From: Oreocharis arfaki
Lineage: Eukaryota > Chordata > Aves > Passeriformes > Paramythiidae
Assembly (NCBI GenBank): GCA_013398015.1
Contig: VZRR01007714.1
Location: forward strand, 6,540-70,539
DNA: 64,000 bases
Reading direction: 5' to 3'
Shown: in pieces, positions 1-11,146 of the stretch
How the letters are laid out: each line of letters opens with the position of its first letter
Numbering within the stretch: position 1 is the first letter of the stretch
Translations under genes and position numbers: made by a program
Notes under the pieces: model-generated
What the model was told of the DNA's origin: nothing
Seen by the model: the letters and a program-made list of their open reading frames with translations, nothing else
Database searches by the model: none

Positions 1-112
1 CTCTGACCTGGCCTAGCGGGAGGTGTCCCTGCCCACGGCAGAGGGGGTGGAACTATATGGGCTTTAAGGTCCCTTCCAACACAAACCATTCTATGACTCT
101 ATGACTTTATGA
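1..112 (+). mobile_element. CR1 LINE 3' end (fragment)
   Basis: This is the 3' untranslated end of a CR1 non-LTR retrotransposon, entering from the left edge of the window. It shows the typical avian CR1 3' text: a GGAGGTGTCCCTGCC-like stretch, then AAGGTCCCTTCCAAC, then a short tail of ATTCTATGA-type repeats ending near 112. No ORF2 sequence lies in the visible part. The same 3' end, slightly changed, recurs inside every 337-bp satellite unit downstream, so this copy is probably the source or an edge copy of that array. Confidence 0.85.
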
Positions 113-120
113 AAAGTAAG

Positions 121-1859
121 CAAGGTGCCCTAGAGCGTGTTACTAGGATTGTGTCACTGTACTACAACTAAGCCCACTAAAAAGTCTTGGACAGAATGGG
201 TGAAGCTGGAAGGGACTGCTGGAGATCATTGAGCCCTGAGGTCCACCTGCCTGCTCAAGCAAGGTGCCCTAGAGCGTGTTACTAGGATTGTGTCACTGTA
301 CTACAACTAAGCCCACTAAAAAGTCTTGGACAGAATGGGTGAAGCTGGAAGGGACTGCTGGAGATCATTGAGCCCTGAGGTCCACCTGCCTGCTCAAGCA
401 AGGTGCCCTAGAGCGTGTTACTAGGATTGTGTCACTGTACTACAACTAAGCCCACTAAAAAGTCTTGGACAGAATGGGTGAAGCTGGAAGGGACTGCTGG
501 AGATCATTGAGCCCTGAGGTCCACCTGCCTGCTCAAGCAAGGTGCCCTAGAGCGTGTTACTAGGATTGTGTCACTGTACTACAACTAAGCCCACTAAAAA
601 GTCTTGGACAGAATGGGTGAAGCTGGAAGGGACTGCTGGAGATCATTGAGCCCTGAGGTCCACCTGCCTGCTCAAGCAAGGTGCCCTAGAGCGTGTTACT
701 AGGATTGTGTCACTGTACTACAACTAAGCCCACTAAAAAGTCTTGGACAGAATGGGTGAAGCTGGAAGGGACTGCTGGAGATCATTGAGCCCTGAGGTCC
801 ACCTGCCTGCTCAAGCAAGGTGCCCTAGAGCGTGTTACTAGGATTGTGTCACTGTACTACAACTAAGCCCACTAAAAAGTCTTGGACAGAATGGGTGAAG
901 CTGGAAGGGACTGCTGGAGATCATTGAGCCCTGAGGTCCACCTGCCTGCTCAAGCAAGGTGCCCTAGAGCGTGTTACTAGGATTGTGTCACTGTACTACA
1001 ACTAAGCCCACTAAAAAGTCTTGGACAGAATGGGTGAAGCTGGAAGGGACTGCTGGAGATCATTGAGCCCTGAGGTCCACCTGCCTGCTCAAGCAAGGTG
1101 CCCTAGAGCGTGTTACTAGGATTGTGTCACTGTACTACAACTAAGCCCACTAAAAAGTCTTGGACAGAATGGGTGAAGCTGGAAGGGACTGCTGGAGATC
1201 ATTGAGCCCTGAGGTCCACCTGCCTGCTCAAGCAAGGTGCCCTAGAGCGTGTTACTAGGATTGTGTCACTGTACTACAACTAAGCCCACTAAAAAGTCTT
1301 GGACAGAATGGGTGAAGCTGGAAGGGACTGCTGGAGATCATTGAGCCCTGAGGTCCACCTGCCTGCTCAAGCAAGGTGCCCTAGAGCGTGTTACTAGGAT
1401 TGTGTCACTGTACTACAACTAAGCCCACTAAAAAGTCTTGGACAGAATGGGTGAAGCTGGAAGGGACTGCTGGAGATCATTGAGCCCTGAGGTCCACCTG
1501 CCTGCTCAAGCAAGGTGCCCTAGAGCGTGTTACTAGGATTGTGTCACTGTACTACAACTAAGCCCACTAAAAAGTCTTGGACAGAATGGGTGAAGCTGGA
1601 AGGGACTGCTGGAGATCATTGAGCCCTGAGGTCCACCTGCCTGCTCAAGCAAGGTGCCCTAGAGCGTGTTACTAGGATTGTGTCACTGTACTACAACTAA
1701 GCCCACTAAAAAGTCTTGGACAGAATGGGTGAAGCTGGAAGGGACTGCTGGAGATCATTGAGCCCTGAGGTCCACCTGCCTGCTCAAGCAAGGTGCCCTA
1801 GAGCGTGTTACTAGGATTGTGTCACTGTACTACAACTAAGCCCACTAAAAAGTCTTGGA
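121..1859. repeat. Tandem array of a 139-bp unit, 12.5 copies
   Basis: A unit starting CAAGGTGCCCTAGAGCG recurs at 121, 260, 399, 538 and so on to 1789, an exact 139-bp period. The copies look identical by eye. About 101 bp of each unit matches the 3' end of the minus-strand CR1 at 3960-4075 (from GGGTGAAGCTGGAAG through AGGATTGTGTC). The other 38 bp include CAACTAAGCCCACTAAAAAG, which is shared with the 337-bp unit to the right. The period is not a multiple of three and no frame stays open through the array, so it does not encode a repeat protein. The lack of divergence means recent amplification, strong homogenisation, or an assembly effect. Confidence 0.97.
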
Positions 1860-3829
1860 AACATCACCCGGACTTTGTGCTCACAGTCACCAGAAGAGGG
1901 CACCCTCATCTTATAGCAGAGGTCCCTTCCAACACAAACCATTCTATGACTCTATGACTTTATGAAAAGTATTTACCAGCATTTTCTATACGTAACACTG
2001 AAGGTAAAACCATTTCTTTGTAGCAAGCCAGCAAACACATTGCCAAGCCCACTGTGGATCACAGAATGGGTGAAGCTGGAAGGGACTGCTGGAGATCATT
2101 GAGCCCTGAGGTCCACCTGCCTGCGAAACAAAATACTTATTTCCTGTGCTTTTTTGCAAAATACACCGAGACAACTAAGCCCACTAAAAAGTCTTGGAAA
2201 CATCACCCGGACTTTGTGCTCACAGTCACCAGAAGAGGGCACCCTCATCTTATAGCAGAGGTCCCTTCCAACACAAACCATGCTATGACTAGGACTGCAT
2301 GAAAAGTATTTACCAGCATGTTCTATACGTAACACTGAAGGTAAAACCATTTCTTTGTAGCAAGCCAGCAAACACATTGCCAAGCCCACTGTGGATCACA
2401 GAATGGGTGAAGCTGGAAGGGACTGCTGGAGATCATTGAGCCCTGAGGTCCACCTGCCTGCGAAACAAAATACTTATTTCCTGTGCTTTTTTGCAAAATA
2501 CACCGAGACAACTAAGCCCACTAAAAAGTCTTGGAAACATCACCCGGACTTTGTGCTCACAGTCACCAGAAGAGGGCACCCTCATCTTATAGCAGAGGTC
2601 CCTTCCAACACAAACCATGCTATGACTAGGACTGCATGAAAAGTATTTACCAGCATGTTCTATACGTAACACTGAAGGTAAAACCATTTCTTTGTAGCAA
2701 GCCAGCAAACACATTGCCAAGCCCACTGTGGATCACAGAATGGGTGAAGCTGGAAGGGACTGCTGGAGATCATTGAGCCCTGAGGTCCACCTGCCTGCGA
2801 AACAAAATACTTATTTCCTGTGCTTTTTTGCAAAATACACCGAGACAACTAAGCCCACTAAAAAGTCTTGGAAACATCACCCGGACTTTGTGCTCACAGT
2901 CACCAGAAGAGGGCACCCTCATCTTATAGCAGAGGTCCCTTCCAACACAAACCATGCTATGACTAGGACTGCATGAAAAGTATTTACCAGCATGTTCTAT
3001 ACGTAACACTGAAGGTAAAACCATTTCTTTGTAGCAAGCCAGCAAACACATTGCCAAGCCCACTGTGGATCACAGAATGGGTGAAGCTGGAAGGGACTGC
3101 TGGAGATCATTGAGCCCTGAGGTCCACCTGCCTGCGAAACAAAATACTTATTTCCTGTGCTTTTTTGCAAAATACACCGAGACAACTAAGCCCACTAAAA
3201 AGTCTTGGAAACATCACCCGGACTTTGTGCTCACAGTCACCAGAAGAGGGCACCCTCATCTTATAGCAGAGGTCCCTTCCAACACAAACCATGCTATGAC
3301 TAGGACTGCATGAAAAGTATTTACCAGCATGTTCTATACGTAACACTGAAGGTAAAACCATTTCTTTGTAGCAAGCCAGCAAACACATTGCCAAGCCCAC
3401 TGTGGATCACAGAATGGGTGAAGCTGGAAGGGACTGCTGGAGATCATTGAGCCCTGAGGTCCACCTGCCTGCGAAACAAAATACTTATTTCCTGTGCTTT
3501 TTTGCAAAATACACCGAGACAACTAAGCCCACTAAAAAGTCTTGGAAACATCACCCGGACTTTGTGCTCACAGTCACCAGAAGAGGGCACCCTCATCTTA
3601 TAGCAGAGGTCCCTTCCAACACAAACCATGCTATGACTAGGACTGCATGAAAAGTATTTACCAGCATGTTCTATACGTAACACTGAAGGTAAAACCATTT
3701 CTTTGTAGCAAGCCAGCAAACACATTGCCAAGCCCACTGTGGATCACAGAATGGGTGAAGCTGGAAGGGACTGCTGGAGATCATTGAGCCCTGAGGTCCA
3801 CCTGCCTGCGAAACAAAATACTTATTTCC
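1832..3829. repeat. Tandem array of a 337-bp unit, about 5.9 copies
   Basis: Copies begin (ACAACTAAGCCC) at 1832, 2171, 2508, 2845, 3182 and 3519. The first spans 339 bp and the rest 337 bp. In the 2171 copy the parts are: non-CR1 DNA 2171-2257, a CR1 3' end in plus orientation 2258-2302, a spacer of about 92 bp 2303-2394, a CR1 3' end in minus orientation 2395-2460, and more non-CR1 DNA 2461-2507. The interior copies look identical by eye. The first copy instead carries the ancestral-looking tail CTATGACTCTATGACTTTA, as do 1-112 and 3830-3959. Repeated frames of 62, 82 and 97 codons occur in each copy but are by-products of the repetition, because 337 is not divisible by three. Confidence 0.97.
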
Positions 3830-3959
3830 CGGACTTTGTGCTCACATATGACTCTATGACTTTATGAAAAGTATTTACCAGCATTTTCTATACGTAACAC
3901 TGAAGGTAAAACCATTTCTTTGTAGCAAGCCAGCAAACACATTGCCAAGCCCACTGTGG
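3830..3959. repeat. Rearranged right edge of the 337-bp array
   Basis: At 3829 the sixth copy stops matching. About 60 bp are missing between the CTTATTTCC segment and CGGACTTTGTGCTCAC, and a second block is missing just after it, so the sequence jumps to TATGACTCTATGACTTTATG. The spacer (GTATTTACCAGC to GCCCACTGTGG) then follows in full up to the CR1 at 3960. This edge keeps the variant bases of the leftmost copy rather than those of the homogenised interior. Confidence 0.85.
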
Positions 3960-4708
3960 ATCACAGAACGGGTGAAGCTGGAAGGGACTGCTGGAGATCA
4001 TTGAGTCCTGAGGTCCACCTGCCTGCTCAAGCAAGGTGCCCTAGAGCGTGTTACTAGGATTGTGTCTGGGTGGCTCCTGGGTATCTCCAGCAAGGGAGGC
4101 TCCACAACCTCTCTGAGCAACCTGTTGCAGTGCACAGTCACAGTAAAGTTCTTCCTCACATTCAGGTGGAATTTCCTGTGCATCAGTTCCTGCCCACTGC
4201 CTCTTGCCTTATTGATGGGCAGTGCCAAGCAGGGCTTGGATCCATCCTCCTGACACCCTCCCTTCAGGCACTTACAGACATCGATGAAGTCCCTCTCAGC
4301 CTCTTCCAGGCTGAATAGGGCCAGCTCCCTCAGCCTTTCCTTGTGAGTGAGGTGCCCCAGACCCCTGCTCACTCTTGTAGCCCTTTGCTGAACCTGCTCC
4401 AGAACCTCCATGTCCCTCTGGTCCTGAGGAGCCCAGAACTGGACACTGCACTCCAGATGTGCCTCACCAGGGCTGAGGAGACCTGCTGGCAATGCTCTTC
4501 CTAATGGACCCCAGGACACCATTGGTCTTCTTGGCTGCAAGGACACTGCTGGCTCGTGGGCACATCGTTGTCCACCAGGACCTCCAGGTCCTTCTCCACA
4601 CAGCTGCTTCCCAGCAAGTCAGCCCCCAGCCTGTGCTGGTGTGTGGGGTTATTCCTCCCCAGGTGCAGGGCCTGCAGTTGCTTTTGTTGAATTTCAAAAG
4701 GTTCCACC
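3960..4708 (-). mobile_element. CR1 LINE, 5'-truncated, ORF2 C-terminus
   Basis: This is a CR1 retrotransposon fragment read on the minus strand. Its 3' end is at 3960 (ATCACAGAACGGG in plus sense) and it is truncated near 4708. Minus-strand frames at 4546-3998 and 4707-4464 carry the typical CR1 ORF2 C-terminal text: MKFNKSNC at the start, VLEQVQQRATR, LRELALFSLEE, and HRKFHLNVRKNF followed by LLREVVEPPLLEI. The text switches frame near 4500-4690, so the reading frame is broken and no active protein is expected. Its last 115 bp supplied most of the 139-bp satellite unit. The match ends abruptly at GGTTCCACC, followed by unique sequence, as is usual for CR1 truncation. Confidence 0.93.
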
Positions 4709-6205
4709 CTTTTTTTCTGATTTTGCTAATCTGTAGTTACAGAGATCTACATAGATATCGCGTCCACTCTGTTTCTTCCTTAAAATGAAGTCTGATCTGT
4801 AGCCATTACCTCATCTCTTTCCCTGTCCACACAGAATCTGATCTTATTTACAGATGTAGCTGCACTGAGGAGTAGATTATTACTCCCGATTTAAGTACTG
4901 TAGCTAACTTCTGAGAAGAGACTCCTGCTATTCCTATGAAATACCAAGGGGAACCTTTCTGAATCACTCCCTGATTCACTTCCGTTGAATAGCAGTAGTT
5001 CAAAGAAAAACATCACTGATTTAAGAAGAAAAAAACGAAAAAATTGACAGTCATTTCCATGCCTTAATTCACAGACATAATTAAGAGGAGAGAAAACTTT
5101 AAACATGCTATGTGAATAGAATAGTAAATGTATTGAAAAAAATTTTACATGAGAATGAAGTTCAATTACTTGATCTTGAACTGTTAATTAATTTTTAATC
5201 ATAACTTTTAGTGTCAGAGATTGTTTTGTATTGTTTTCAGAAGATGTGCGTTGTCTCTGATGAATTTTAGGAATAGAAATACCAGTTTCTAATAGAAAAT
5301 TATTTTCATTCAAGCTAATATCATATTAAAGATTATTAATTCCAATAGCTGCCATTTGCTGTCAGAAAATGTGTCAAATGAAAGGAAATTCATGTCCTGA
5401 TGTGTTAAGCTGGGTAGCTAACAGTTTCTTTAGATGCTTGTTTTACCTTTTCTCACTTTTCTTTTAGGACAGTGTTGTTAATTACTTCTCTCTGTTTCAA
5501 TCTTTATTTAGTCTGATTTCTTTTCCACATTACATTCTCAGTAGACCAAGAAGCACACAGTTATTTTAAATGGCCCAAATCAAATAAACGTGAAAATTAG
5601 AACCATTTACAACTGTATTTGGTAGAGAAAACTGGTATTTATCTACTAACAATATTTACTACACTAACATTTATAATTCTGAGACCATCGCCTTTTCTAG
5701 ACTCCTTGATTGGTTTCCCACTTTTCTATAGGAATAGAAAATAAACTAGCTAGGGCTCTCCTTTCAGCACGAAAAATCAGTAAGTTTCAGGGAACTTTGA
5801 GTATTTTAGGAGTATTGAAAATAGGAAAATTTATCTATGATGAATAAGACCCACAGCAATTGACACCTGAGACCCAAAAATTTGTAAGAGATGACACACT
5901 GTATTTAGTTTCCTTCTGTGTGTTTTTTTTCCGTCATTATCCTTGTTACACCTTTGTTAAAAAACATGACTACTAACACCTGGTAGACCACCACATATGT
6001 AATACAGTATTTACATTATAAGGACAAAAATACTAGTAGTCTAAGAAACTTTAAACTATTATTATTATAAACATGAAACAGATTATTTGTTATGCAGTGT
6101 GGGCTTTTTTCCCTTTTATTCAAGAAGAACGTGCAAAACACTTAGGTTACTCATGAGGCCAAAAAACAGCGATTGATAATGCACTTCATTTACTTCCTCT
6201 ACTTT

Positions 6206-6227
6206 CATGAAGTACATGTACTTCATG
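6206..6227. repeat. 22-bp perfect palindrome
   Basis: CATGAAGTACA is followed directly by its exact reverse complement, with no loop. The right half overlaps a short direct repeat of CATGTACTTC (6215-6224 and 6225-6234 are near copies). It could be a dimeric protein-binding site or chance, and no function can be read from it alone. Confidence 0.9.
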
Positions 6228-9200
6228 TACTTCCACAGAGCTCCTATTTGTCTTCGAAGGCATTGGGCTGATTTTCCTGAAGATGGAAAATTCCGATTTA
6301 CGGCAAAGCAAGCTTTCCTTATCTCCAGGATAAGGAGGGACCTTGGGCAGACATATAGTTCAGTCTCAATACTTACTCATTCAAACCAGAGATCAAAGAC
6401 ATAAATGGTGACAATGCCTTGTGTGCCCACTGGAAGCTGACCTGCACTGCAAAAGCAGTGGCTCTACATCTCAGTGCAGAAGCAGGTTGCAGCCATTATC
6501 TCACCTATCCTTAATGTTACCTTGAGTGCTTCCATCTGTGCACTACAGCTGACAGGAGTACAACAACAGGGCCATAAAGAGAATGTCAGTAATCATAAAA
6601 AGCTGAATTTGACCTACTTACCCAGAGATGAGTAGCATCTTATTTTCAAGCAGCAGAGGTGGATTACACACCTCATCTATATAAACATGACAGATAAAAA
6701 TAACAGGAATTTGACAAGTGAGCTGAAAGGACTGCTACACTATAAAATTTGAATTTGCAGGAAGGAGAGAGAATGAAGACAGGGAAGAGATAGCCTCTCT
6801 TGGCTCTCTCTTGGCTTATGACTTTCCCCTCTCCAGCACTGAACATTCAAAATTCTCACTTAGTTCCACTGAATTCAGGCAGTAGTAGGACAAGAAACCA
6901 TATGGCAGGAGTTTGGCTAAATAGTGCCTGTGAGGTTTTACTAATAGCATCTACCAAATGTGAACTTCATCTTCCTTTAAGTGCCTGTCAGGTATACCAT
7001 ATTCCATATTGACATGGCTCTTTATTCTTATCACACCACTAGATAACTCACATAGATGGCACAACCATTCTGGTTCTAACAAGCTGAAAGTACAACTGAG
7101 ATATTTTTGTTTGTTGTACTTACTATTCCAGCCCATCCAATATTATCAGGCCAGAGTATTAACTTTCATATAACAGATCTAAACTTTCATCTGTACTACA
7201 TTTCTCTTTGCTTTTAGGAGTACTCAGCAACTGGAAAGCCTGACAAGAACACTCATTTACTAATTAGCTGGTCTCACACTTTCACAGAGAAGCATACAAA
7301 TGGATGGAAAGCAGACTCACACGTTATGAGACACAGAGGGTACCCACATCAAAGAAAACAGGAGCAACCAAGTCATATAAATGTTTTATAAATGGATTAC
7401 ATTTTAAAGGCTTGAGTGTGGGAGAGTTGTGAGCTGTTTTGAGTTTTCTGCTAGTAACTGCAAGATTAAAGTTTTGGAGAAACTTAATGAGACACTGTTT
7501 CTTAGCAGTGCCACTCCAGTAGGAATTTTCTTTCTAGCAAGGGCTTTCTAGTCTAGCTTTTGTTTCAGAGGCTGAAACCAAACAGGAAAGTAAATGGAGC
7601 ATTTGTGTTATGAGGACAGTTAGATCCTCAAAGGGGATTGCTGTGTTGCTGGAGAGCCTGAGCATCCAGATTAATAACAAAGGATTATGATTGCTGAAAT
7701 ACAGTTAGCTGAAAACAGATCTTTTTCCTGTATTTTTTTTCTTTCTTTTCTTGAGCAGAAAGATGCATTCAAGCATTCTGAACAACACGGCACTTTGATC
7801 TATTTTGTGGACTTCTGTCACACACAAATCAGAGAGTTCCCTTACTGGTACTCGAAGATAAATTCCTCTGATCAGTGAAATTGCATTATTTTCACAGGTA
7901 AAATTATACACATTTATGAGAACATAAAACAGTATAATTTACTCATCATGCTTTCAATACAGTATGAGTAGTTGATTGCATCATGAAAGAAAGGACGAGT
8001 TGTAGTACTTAGGCAGAAGGCAAACTGTGGAGCAAGTTTGAGGGGACAAACCAGAAGGAAGACTGGAAGGAAAATTAAAGAATAATATACTTTTTTTTTT
8101 AGTAGGAAAGAGAAGATATGAGGAAAAAAAAAAACCAACTGGTAACTGGGAACCTTTTTGAGAACACACTTCAAGATTACTTCAAAACTGGTCAGACTTT
8201 TCAAATTTCATTCTGCTGGCAAGGTTTCCATTCTGAATCGAAGAGAAAATCCAGAAATTGTGAAGCTTCCCACGGGTATGAAATTTAGTCTGTCTCATTT
8301 AATTTCATTTCATTGTATCTTTTTACCTCCTTCTACTAATTTAATTCCTTGCACTGATGAAAATCTACTAGCAGAGTTTCTGATCCTAGGAAAAAACAAA
8401 AACATCCATTACTGAGGTCTTAGTACAGCTGTGATCCCTAATCTGCAGAACACTGCATAGACAACTACAACCACATCATGAGCAAGAGTGCTTAGACAGC
8501 TATTGTGAAAAGGCAACTTAGAAATGAAGAACAGGTAAAGACAAGGCTAAGGATGCAAGAATCTTCACTGAGATCATGGCAGCAGGAATCCCTCAAGCGC
8601 TAGAAGTTCTCATTCAGACTATTATATGCTGGACACGTTCTCGAGTTTCTACAGTAACTTTAAGTCACGGTACATGCAGAATCTACTGACCAGAAAGAAT
8701 GCAAATTTACCCATGGATTTACCAAATAAAACCTGCAACAAAGGAAAAGCATGGAATCTCCACAGAAAATAGTACAATTCTCAGTGGTTTTGATAAACAC
8801 AATATAATCATCATTCTTGTTACAATGGCCTCAGAAGATAGGATTAAGTAGTTTCAGATGAGTCATATTATTTATAATCACATTCTGATTATGTGATTTA
8901 CCCTCCCAGCAATTCAGACTGCATAACATCTACTGTCTGTTTAACCAAAATGGACTATCTGATGATGGATACTTTTATACTGAGTTAAATTGACTGTGCA
9001 GCTGTTAAAACACTGAAGGCACTCAAGTGACTGCTTAAACTATTATTGCTAGAGGTACTGCATTCTGAATCAAGCTCTAACTAGGAAAAAAATACATTTC
9101 ACATTATTTTCATGAAAGAATACACTGAGACAAAGTTACTGGCTGAGTACCACTAAAAATACGCTTTGTAAAAAAATTACTTAAAATCATCCCATTTAAG

Positions 9201-10047
9201 TCTGTTTTGAATAACAGTTCCCCAGGGTTTACAGGTCTCTGTCGAGAATTTTTCATAATGCCTGTACTGGAAACAGGAACAGGAAACAGGAATGTGATCT
9301 ACTTGGAAAGAAAAAAAAAAGTATATTAAACAACAACAACAACCACCCTACTATATTTAATCCTATATTTAATAAATTACCTTCTCCTAAACCAGTACTG
9401 ATCAAGGTGCTTTGACAACTTGGTTGTGTTATTTGTGGGAAGTGGAACTATTTTGAAACAAAACCAGCGTTCACTGAAAAGCATTCATGTTGATTGATAA
9501 TTCTCATTTTAAAAAAATCAAAACTAAAAACTCTTTAATTTGCTAATTAAAAACAGCCCATGTATTAAATTTAGCAATACTATTAAGAGCACATGTGCCT
9601 AAAAAAACCCTCAGAATAATGGTTGATTTTATTACCTTCATATTCCTCACAGGAACATAATAATACAAAATTAATTCCCCTACACTTTGATGTCAGTGAT
9701 GACCCTCCATTAATCATTCCATTTTACAAGTGTTTTTGCATATGGGTAAACTGCATAATGCTGTTTGTGCGGGAAAATGATATTTTAAATAATAACGAAA
9801 CAGCATTTTATAAAAGATATATTCTCTTGATTGTTTTACTGTCATGAAATGGCTGACTACAAGGAAAATATATGCACAGTTTGCCAAGTTGCCTTCCTAT
9901 TTTAGAAAATGTAACTATTATTCTGTATGATTATTGCAATAACAAATAACTTTGCTTCTAATCTGAAGGGGTTATCTAGGGCTTAGATAAAGGTAATCAA
10001 TGTCTGAAGCAGATTTGTAAATGTTTAGTATTTGAAAAACAAACACC

Positions 10048-10118
10048 TTTTGTTTTGTTTTGGGGGTTTTTTGGGGTTTTTTTTTTGTTTGTTTTTTGTT
10101 GTTGTTGGTTTTTTTGTT
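10048..10118. repeat. T/G-rich low-complexity tract
   Basis: This is a run of T homopolymers broken by G runs, including GGGGG and GGGG, with TTG triplets at the right end. Similar tracts occur at 16039-16052, 47915-47941 and 60301-60386, and in the opposite sense at 36459-36506. They resemble simple repeats common in bird DNA. Confidence 0.85.
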
Positions 10119-10541
10119 GAGTAGTTTGGAGTATAAATAAAAATCTTGGAGACAGGATCTACATAAAAACTAGTCCTCCTGTCTGAAAAATATATATCCT
10201 CATTTCTTATTTTTTGAAGACATGAATTCACTAAAATACAGTACAATTATAAGTAATAAATATTAAAGACAATATTGACAATTTCAAGGTTGAAATTGAT
10301 AAATTTCAAAATTTGTCAAATTATCTATTTTTCTAATTTGAAATTATCAATTTTTTTCCTACTGTTGACATGGTCTAACAGATGTGATGTGAGGTATACA
10401 AAATATTTTGTATTCTCCGTGTACTTGGTCATGTGCTGTAACTTCAAATGGAAAAAATGGCACCTAAGCAAAAGTGAAATGTTAACATCTGCAAAAAAAA
10501 AGGGGAATAAATTTATGAAACTTACAAAAAATATTGTGCCA

Positions 10542-11146
10542 TGTCTGGGTTTCAGCTGGGATAGACTGATTTTTTTTCATAGTAGCTGTTTCGATCCTAT
10601 GCTTCCAATTCAATATGAAAACAATTTTGACAACACACTGATGTTTTGGTTGTTGCTAAGTGGTGCTTATCCATACTCAAGGACTTTTCAGTTTCCCATG
10701 CTCTGTCAGTGAGAAGCTGCACAAGGAGCTGGGGGGAGCATGGCCAGGACAGCTGACCCGGACTGGCCAAAGGGATATTCCATAGCATGGGAGGTCACAC
10801 TCAGTACAGAAACGGGGGGGAGTTGGCCGGGAGGGGCCGATCACTGCTCAGGGATGGGCTGGGCATCGATCAGTGGGTGGTGAGCAAGTGTGTCTTGTTC
10901 CTCTTGGGTTTTATTCCTCTCTCTCTCTCGTTCTCATATTTTCATCACAATTATTATTAGTAGTAATGTTATTATTATCATAATTAATGTTGTTATAATT
11001 TTTCCCATTATGAAACTGCTCTTGTCTAACCCATGAGTTTTGCCTTTTTTTCCCAATTCTCTTCCCCACCAGGGGGGGTAGGCTTGAAGGGGAGTGAGCG
11101 GGCATCTGCATGGTACTTAGTTTCTAGCTGGGTTTAAACCACTACA
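10542..11146 (+). mobile_element. ERVL-type solo LTR with 5-bp target duplication
   Basis: This is a long terminal repeat left by an endogenous retrovirus, 605 bp, with no internal viral region beside it. It begins TGTCTGGGTTTCAGCTGGGA and ends GGGTTTAAACCACTACA, giving the canonical TG...CA ends. It is flanked by TGCCA at 10537-10541 and again at 11147-11151. A 5-bp duplication is typical of ERVL (class III) integration. The text matches the avian LTR group that also occurs at 50841-51431 (for example GACAGCTGACC and CCAAAGGGATATTCCAT). The part after 10900 is rich in TTATTA-type repeats. Family naming is from memory, but the ends and duplication are seen directly. Confidence 0.9.

Larger units (their letters stand above)
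4709..10536. other. Unique AT-rich non-coding DNA
   Basis: No gene or recognised interspersed repeat was found here. Small features are T10 at 8091-8100 followed by A11 at 8124-8134, A10 at 9311-9320, (CAA)4 at 9331-9342, the 6206 palindrome and the T/G tract at 10048. The frames present are short and match no family I know. Two polypyrimidine-AG sites, at 7217 and 7758, precede open stretches of 57 and 39 codons and are discussed as findings. Confidence 0.6.

Noticed and set aside
121..1859. CRISPR-like regular repeats
   Set aside because: The units are contiguous tandem copies of 139 bp with no variable spacers, and the DNA is avian.
1986..3737. Repeated frames of 62, 82 and 97 codons in the tandem array, as a possible repeated gene family
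   Set aside because: They recur only because the 337-bp unit recurs, appear on both strands, include CR1 3' untranslated sequence, and the period is not divisible by three.
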